64,000 nucleotides of DNA from Gonocerus acuteangulatus (taxonomy: Eukaryota > Arthropoda > Insecta > Hemiptera > Coreidae), in contig OX328132.1 in the NCBI GenBank assembly GCA_946811695.1, positions 122,710,235 through 122,774,234 on the forward strand, given 5' to 3'. Within the stretch, counting starts at the first letter, position 1, and the number at the start of each line of letters is the position of its first letter. The position numbers and the translations under genes are program-made. Shown here in pieces: positions 57,905 to 64,000 of the stretch. Below the pieces are notes generated by a model, which saw only the letters and a program-made list of their open reading frames with translations, was not told where the DNA came from and ran no database searches.

Positions 57905-58340
57905 GCCTAAGAGTTAAATAAAATCGTTATATTTCAATAAATCTTAAAATTCGACGTAATTTACTAGCAAATATAGTTAGGAAGCAGTAGATAAAATTTG
58001 AAGTTGGTGGGGTTAAAATTGAAGGCGTTAGCCACTTCAATTTGTGAGCAGAATACTTGACTGTCATAATATAAGGACAATAAGCACTCTAGATAAATCA
58101 GCATTTGATAACAATAAAAAAAATATGTTACTTTTAAACGCAAAACATACTGACAGTCAGTCTCCTTTTCTTCATTTTATTGTCCAGATTGAGCTCTAGC
58201 TACTAGTCTTTGTTCTGAAGTCCCTACATCACTTCATGGATTTTGGCATATCCATAGGAAATGATGGCAAATAGGAAATAGGAATGAGAGAAATGACCGC
58301 GGAAGGGTGAAGGGCATTAAAGACAGCTTGCAGATTTGTC
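57905..58340. other. Spacer, nothing recognised
   Basis: Unique AT-rich sequence. Confidence 0.45.
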
Positions 58341-58962
58341 TAAGGCCTCGGGTACGATACGAGCGATGAGCGATGAGCGACACAACGACAAAGCAACCGA
58401 GCGTTTGGCAGAATAGAGGCACTGGCTACATTACAGAGCGGCTCGGCGGTAATTTCCCTTAGTCTCCGTCATCACATAATCCAATATACGTTTTTTATTT
58501 TAAAATATTTATTAAAAAAATTAATATTTTAAATTTTTAGTTAATGTTCAACATACCTCAACAAACATCCTTGCATGTTCAATGCATTTCCAATCTCTTC
58601 TCATAGTTTCTTGGTTGTGATCATGGGCGTATATAGAAAACAATTTCGGGAGGGGCTGGGAAATTTTCAGGGGGGGGCGGGCTGAGACCATTTCCGGGAT
58701 ATGGAATACTAACAATTTAGAACTTTGAATAGTTTTAGCCAACTAAAACGCTTTTACACCCAAAATAAAATACTTTATATGAACTAAGTGATCTTATTTA
58801 AGTTATTTTTAAGGGTTTATGACACATTTTTACCGATCAAATCAAAATTTCGGGGGGGGGACTGCAGCCCCCTCAGCCACTCCAACTGAACATTAATATG
58901 AGCAACGTCGCTCTGACGCTTTTCGCTTATCGCTCTTCGCTTGTATCGTACCCGAGGCCTAA
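58341..58962. mobile_element. Non-autonomous element with ~40-bp inverted termini
   Basis: taaggcctcgggtacgatac at the left and gtatcgtacccgaggcctaa at the right are inverted. Both arms continue with repeated gagcgatgagcg-type text. The interior includes G-runs at 58670-58680 and 58851-58860. There is no transposase, and no clear TSD beyond a possible TAA. Confidence 0.7.
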
Positions 58963-60070
58963 CAGGCATTTTTAAGATAAAAGCGCACTTGTCCGAATCT
59001 GACGGAGCATACGCACGCAAGGTATTAATCGGATTTTGGTAATCCCATTAGTAGACTGGTTTGAATGGGTTCCCACTGCACATATCCGCATCCTACGTAT
59101 CGGACCTCGGCAATGCTGACGAGAATCAGAGAAGGACCAATCATTCAGAATGATCCGTACGCAGTATACGTGGTCTCAGGAATTCCTGAAATTTCCGCGC
59201 CCCCTCCTTCTTCTCCGTAATGATCTGATTGTTATCTTCACTCTATTGTTAACCATTTTTCTTACTAGACCTACATTATTACCTGAGATGGATGCAGCTG
59301 AATAAACTGTGATCGTGGAGTAGTATGAACAATTATATAATTTAAGAAACTCTCAATACTGTAATGAACAACGCAGGGGCAATATTTTGGGAAGAGAGGC
59401 TAGGGTGTTTTCAAGGTGGATTTCTGGAGATTGGGTTAGTTGGAGAGGATAGATAAATTGTCCCAATCATAACGTCCGTCTGTTGAAGTTAAAAGTTGTG
59501 AAGTTGTACTCACAATGTTCCCCAGAGAAGGATACCATTGTAGTAAAGCTTTGTCTCCTGTCTATTGTAAAGCAGTGTCCTGATTAAGTAAACTCATTCT
59601 CTCAAGTCTTGATAAAATCTGGAGCGAAGTTTTTCCATCACCATCTTCTACTCCTTTCTCAAGGACCAACTTCCTTCTGAATTTCTAGAAATATCCTCCA
59701 AAATTCAGGAATAACATTCCTTCATCTCCTTATCCTTCCTGTTTCCTTTCTCCTTAGGTTGAGGTTGAGTGGTTGGCTTCCGGCGATATCTTCCACTTCT
59801 ATCCTCGACTTTGTTCAATATGTCTTAATAGGTTAAAGCAAGGACCAAAATAAAACTTAAATGTTTCAAAACATTATGACAAAAAATTACCTCATAATTC
59901 ATATGTTTTAAAAATAAATGAATAACTGTTATGAAAAATTCTAGTTTAATTTTAACATATAAAAACAAAGAAAAAAAAATTTTGTATTGAGAGCGTAAAA
60001 ACGTCGATATATTATTAATATACTTAAGGAATATTTAAATAAGCTCTATAATTTAATAATTAAATTGTCA
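58963..60070. other. Spacer, no recognised gene
   Basis: Unique sequence. I see no domain in the short frames. Confidence 0.45.
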
Positions 60071-61548
60071 TGGTAAAGATTTTCACTTCAACCCTTCTCT
60101 ACTCCTCTGAAATATGGAGCTTGAGATACTTGGATGCTATTGAAGTGGTGCAGCTAAAGTTCCTGAAGCAACTATTTAGGTGGCCAAGGAACACTGCCAA
60201 CTACATTGTACGTCTCGAGACAGGCAGAAACACCTTAAGTGTCAGGGTTAGGAAGAGAGTTATAAATTACTGGTATAAATTGGTGCTTATGCCTGAAGAG
60301 AGGTTACCAAGACTCTGCTTCAACAAGCTAATTTCGTTGGATACAATGAATCCTGATATAAACTTTAATTGGGTCCCACAAGTCAGAACAATAGCTGCTC
60401 ACTATGGCTGTAACAGCGATGAAATAATAGAAAAAATAAAAAATCATAATTTATCAACTGACATCAATCTATCCATAAACTCCACCTACAATCCACTTTA
60501 TAGAACTATTTCCAGCTTCAATATTTCCAGCCCAGAGTCCTATATGATGTATAGAACTATTTCCAGCTTCAATATTTCCAGCCCAGAGTCCTATATGATC
60601 TATAGAACTATTTCCAGCTTCACTATTTCCAGCCCAGAGTCTTATATGATGCATAGAACTATTTCCAGCTTCAATATTTCCAGCCCAGAGCCCTATATGA
60701 TGCAAAGAACTATTTCCAGCTTCAATATTTCCAGCCCAGAGTCCTATATGATGCATAGAACTATTTCCAGCTTCAATATTTCCAGCCCAGAGTCCTATAT
60801 GATGCAAAGAACTATTTCCAGCTTCAATATTTCCAGCCCAGAGTCCTATATGATGCATAGAACTATTTCCAGCTTCAATATTTCCAGCCCAGAGTCCTAT
60901 ATGATCTATAGAACTATTTCCAGCTTCACTATTTCCAGCCCAGAGTCTTATATGATGCATAGAACTATTTCCAGCTTCAATATTTCCAGCCCAGAGCCCT
61001 ATATGATGCAAAGAACTATTTCCAGCTTCAATATTTCCAGCCCAGAGTCCTATATGATGCATAGAACTATTTCCAGCTTCAATATTTCCAGCCCAGAGTC
61101 CTATATGATGTATAGAACTATTTCCAGCCCAGAGTCCTATATGATGCATAGAACTATTTCCAGCTTCAATATTTCCAGCCCAGAGTCCTATATGATGTAT
61201 AGAACTATTTCCAGCTTCAATATTTCCAGCCCAGAGTCCTATTTGATGTATAGAACTAACATAAATAAGCTAAGAGCAGTAAGTCAGTTGAGAGTGGCAA
61301 GTTCCGAATTTATTAAGCTCTGCACAAAAAACAAAACGTTCTTCTTAAAAGCTCAGGAAACCTGCATTTTTTGTAATCAAGTTATCTCTAACAGCCTGTT
61401 CCACTTCCTTCTGTACTGTGAAAATCTAATAGAAAACCGACACAAATATTTAAGACCATTTCTCTCTGCTCCAAGTGATATCCACAAAATACAAGATATA
61501 CTTGAAATAGATAACGCCGACAAACTCATCAAGATCTACACCACTTAA
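60070..61548 (+). pseudogene. LINE C-terminal ORF with in-frame 17-residue repeats
   Basis: 492 residues. The first five (MVKIF) come from the target-site duplication, so the apparent start is accidental. Residues to about 145 (LLYSSEIWSLRYLDAIEVVQLKFLKQL..., LETGRN, RKRVINYWYKLV) are a typical post-RT region of a non-LTR retrotransposon. Then come 15 units of RTISSFNISSPESYMM(Y/H/Q), 14 of 17 residues and one of 12. The frame resumes at NINKLRAVSQLRVASSEF and ends with the zinc-knuckle-like CIFCNQVISNSLFHFLLYCE (C-x2-C-x9-H-x4-C). The RT active site is missing. The frame stayed open through the expansion because the unit is 51 bp. Confidence 0.82.
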
Positions 61549-61912
61549 CTCCAGTTCTATGACTATGGCCAGTTCAATTAATTGATTTTTTTTGTTTTTG
61601 TTTTGTTTTGTTTTTTCATTTATTTTCTTCTACTATTCATAAAGGTTGTTTTCTTTTTTTTTTGCTTTGTTCTTTTATGTTATTCTTCTTATTTTTTGTG
61701 GTTTTATTGAAAATGTAAAGATAAATAATTTGAAACGCAATGAAGTATCATTATTTAGTTATTTTTGTTTTTGTTTTTTATTACAAGTAATTGTAGAGTT
61801 ATGATTAACCGGACTCATGTGGGTAAAATGTTATTTCTTATTTATATATGTATGATTTGTACAAGATTGTAAATCTTTAACAAATAAAATTGTAATCTAT
61901 TCTATTCTATTC
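60087..61912 (+). mobile_element. 5'-truncated LINE with 16-bp TSD and TTCTA tail
   Basis: tggtaaagattttcac is present at 60071-60086 and 61913-61928, fitting a 16-bp TSD. The 3' end is aataaaattgtaatc followed by (tattc)n. The insert contains the C-terminal ORF, the in-frame minisatellite and a T-rich 3' UTR. Confidence 0.9.
60507..61257. repeat. 51-bp minisatellite, 15 units, inside LINE ORF
   Basis: Unit agaactatttccagcttcaa / tatttccagcccagagtcct / atatgatgcat. One unit lacks the ttcaatatttccagc part. A five-unit order (atc, cactat, gagccc, caaag, gcatag variants) occurs twice, at units 2-6 and 8-12. Both strands are open; the minus-strand frame of 226 residues is an artefact. Confidence 0.95.
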
Positions 61913-61928
61913 TGGTAAAGATTTTCAC

Positions 61929-62970
61929 AGGAAATTTCTGAGGTTTCAATTATTTACATTCTTAATCAACCATCTTTATTTATTGCTTATATTTTTTCTT
62001 TTTTTACATTTACGTACATAAAAACTTCAAATAATCTGAAGAGAAATCATTCACCCAGTTTTTAAAGGGCTTGTCATCACTGTAATGTTGCAGCTACTAC
62101 AATATTTCATTATTTAGGCTACAATACAGTCCACGTGACAACAATATTCCACCATTATCTTGATATATTGTTGAATGTTGTGGTGTTATTTTTATTTCCC
62201 TAAAACAAAAATTAAAAGTAAAGTGAAATTCATTTGAAATACAAATTTATAGTTATTTTCGGTCCCTGGTTTAGCACGCCAAATTTCAAATTCGAAATTA
62301 TTTTGTGTTTGTTAATTAGAAATCCGAGTGTATTTTCCAGATGGGAGAAGCTAGTTTATACCGTGCTCAACCCCCCCCCCCCCGGAACGGGAAGGAAATG
62401 GGGGAGACGAACCTACCACCGACTTTGCATAGTTAAACACGGCCTACAACTTCCATCAGCTCCTAATCTCAGCTACTTACCTTGTGAGCAGGAGTCCTTG
62501 TGAAAATTATGAGCCTTAATAATGCTCATGAGGGCTCCCTTAACAAGTCCTCAGATTCCATGAGTAATTACCTTCCTCGCATAATATACAGATTCTCATG
62601 AGCTGTGCGTCCTTCATGTAATTGCTTGTTAGCCATTAAGAGCATTGGTTTAGAATTTCTAATTGTTGCAATTGGTGTTTGTATTAATCGTATGAGGAAC
62701 ATTTTGGCATTGTATTTTGTTAGTGCAATAATAATGTAGGTTTTGAATATTCATTTGGTTTTGGCACGTGCTTGCCAAAATCCAATTCAAATGGGTCAAG
62801 GCACAAACAGGAATAATAGGCAAGGAAGTAGTAAATAACCTTGCAACAAATGCCTCTGGCAACGCTGAAAATAATGTGTATAATAAGCTATCAATTGAAG
62901 TCTTTTCTGAGAATAACTAGCATTGTAAATGGCTACAAAGATGAAATGTAACAGGAAAAAAAGTCCGACT
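61929..62970. other. Spacer, C-run and no recognised gene
   Basis: A run of about 12 C lies at 62371-62382. The frames have no known domain. Confidence 0.45.
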
Positions 62971-62977
62971 TCATCTT

Positions 62978-63449
62978 AGCGCGGTTCCGTTCTTATTCCT
63001 AATGTAATTTGGAAAGGTTGAAATAGAAACAGTTATAATTTTGGTTAGACCTTTCATGAAATAATTTATGACCCCGAATAGGTCACGGTTGTAAGGGCCT
63101 GGCCTTGTCAAGGTTCTTTCACCATAATACTAATTTTTTCAGATTAATGCAATTTAAACAAAAAAAAAATCAATTGAAAAGTGATTTAAACAAAGACAAA
63201 AACCCGTTCAAAAGAACAAAACATACACATTTGAAGTTTTAAGCACTTATTTCTCCAATTGACATCGCCTAATCAAAAATTGTCTTTTTTGTAGAACATT
63301 TAGTAAGGCTTTGAATGATAACCTTCCGCTTACCAAGATTTCCAACCGTTTTCGAGATATTAAGGAAAAAACATACGAAGTTCCCAAAACCTTTCATGTC
63401 TGTAAAAAAATATTTTATTCTAATCCTTCCTTAACTCCAAACGTAACTC
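62978..63449 (-). repeat. Family A copy A7 (right half, minus strand)
   Basis: agcgcggttccgttcttatt at the left is the inverted right terminus. It continues aataggtcacggttgtaagg, ttgacatcgcctaatc and aaccgttttcgagatattaa, and stops near ccaaacgtaactcggg, where PLE-like sequence begins. Confidence 0.75.
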
Positions 63450-63479
63450 GGGACTTTTTGGTTTCAGATTACCAACAAG

Positions 63480-63610
63480 CATCATGTACCCCACCTGAGG
63501 AAGCCGGTTGTAATACCGGGGAAAATTTGTGGTACAGGAAACCGCACCGCTGGAGATACATGCCGGCATTTAGGAGGAGATGAAACATCGCGATACGAGA
63601 ATTTTATATA
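63480..63610 (+). mobile_element. PLE-like terminal fragment
   Basis: cctgaggaagccggttgtaa and caccgctggagatacatgcc resemble the terminal region at 47445-47520. It ends in a short TA run (63604-63612). Confidence 0.6.
63495..63528 (+). ncRNA. Hammerhead-like motif
   Basis: CTGAGGA, A, helix II GCCGG/CCGGG (4 pairs plus a terminal G.G), GAAAA, TTT. The helix III pair is A-U, a third combination besides C-G and U-A. Confidence 0.6.
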
Positions 63611-63615
63611 TACGT

Positions 63616-63970
63616 TACACTGGAGTCTCATAAATGTGAGGCTGAACGGAAAATGTTTCGTATAAGTGAATATTTTGTAAAACTGAATAGTACTAGGTTT
63701 CGTTGCACTTTTAAAATACAATTTTATTGTTTGTACATATTTTGTTGTTAGACAACGTTGTACATGATGATATTTTCAAGTTTCATGTCACAAAATTCTG
63801 CTCAATCCCTTTCCTCATACCTATTTTTGTTTCGTTTGGGGCTGTCGTCAACTTCTTTCAATATTTTTATTTTGTCTTGAAGCATTAGTTTTTTTTGGTT
63901 TTTAACTCCGCCGGGGAACGAGAAATTCTTCGTATAACTAAATGTTTCGTATAAGTGAGACTCCACTGTA
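63616..63970. mobile_element. Tc1/mariner-like MITE
   Basis: tacactggagtctca at the left and tgagactccactgta at the right are inverted with one mismatch and start at TA on both sides. The sub-terminal phrase tttcgtataagtgaat / cgtataagtgaga is shared. The 355-bp body has no transposase. Confidence 0.6.
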
Positions 63971-63977
63971 TTATGTA

Positions 63978-64000
63978 TGTATTTATATATATATATATAT
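63978..64000. repeat. (TA)n tract running off the window
   Basis: Continues beyond the end of the sequence. Confidence 0.9.

Noticed and set aside
60469..61149. Minus-strand 226-residue frame of HHIGLWAGNIEAGNSS repeats
   Set aside because: Antisense of the 51-bp minisatellite in the LINE ORF; it has no flanking coding signal.

Overview
The window looks like a stretch of non-coding nuclear DNA from an AT-rich invertebrate genome, most likely an arthropod. I infer this from the element mix: jockey-type and other non-LTR retrotransposon fragments, Penelope-like elements (PLEs) with a GIY-YIG endonuclease, and short transposon relics resembling piggyBac, Transib and mariner elements. There are also tRNA-derived SINE-like repeats, long (TA)n tracts and many minisatellites. 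I found no convincing host protein-coding gene. Every long open frame is either a satellite translated by chance or part of a retroelement.

Layout. 1-2.5 kb: SINE-like copy, a decayed reverse transcriptase and two foldback elements. 2.6-8.8 kb: strongly strand-asymmetric satellites, including about 95 copies of a 41-bp unit and a short inverted copy of the same satellite. 9.2-10.1 kb: a 136-bp satellite. 10.5-11.6 kb: a jockey LINE with a 14-bp target-site duplication (TSD) and a PLE end nested in its TA tail. 12-15.8 kb: two copies of dispersed repeat family A around a 31/156-bp satellite, the second copy carrying a LINE with a 12-bp TSD. 16.8-20.5 kb: a piggyBac-like MITE, 11 copies of a 55-bp repeat, a Transib-like palindrome and a SINE. 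22.2-23.2 kb: a PLE composite with inverted ends. 23.8-30.4 kb: two copies of a palindromic repeat (D), one cut by an assembly gap and one expanded into about 37 copies of a 65-bp satellite. 31-43 kb: further MITEs, six minisatellites, a piggyBac-like relic and a poly(A) retroinsert. 43.8-47.6 kb: five nearly identical 570-bp tandem units of a PLE 5' region, then an internally deleted PLE with GIY-YIG domain. 47.6-58 kb: family A copies, LINE fragments, palindrome E and a PLE-type inverted pair. 60-62 kb: a LINE 3' end whose frame contains an in-frame 51-bp minisatellite.

The main find is a set of 13 compact hammerhead-ribozyme-like motifs (11 with an intact core), nearly all in PLE-like sequence. 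The core is CTGANGA, a helix II, then GAAA followed directly by a cleavage triplet. The positions that would form helix III covary between families (C-G, U-A, A-U, U.G). Helix III is too short to form well in a single molecule, so pairing between neighbouring copies is a natural idea. The 570-bp array carries one motif per unit, each about 105 nt upstream of a PLE-like N-terminal frame.
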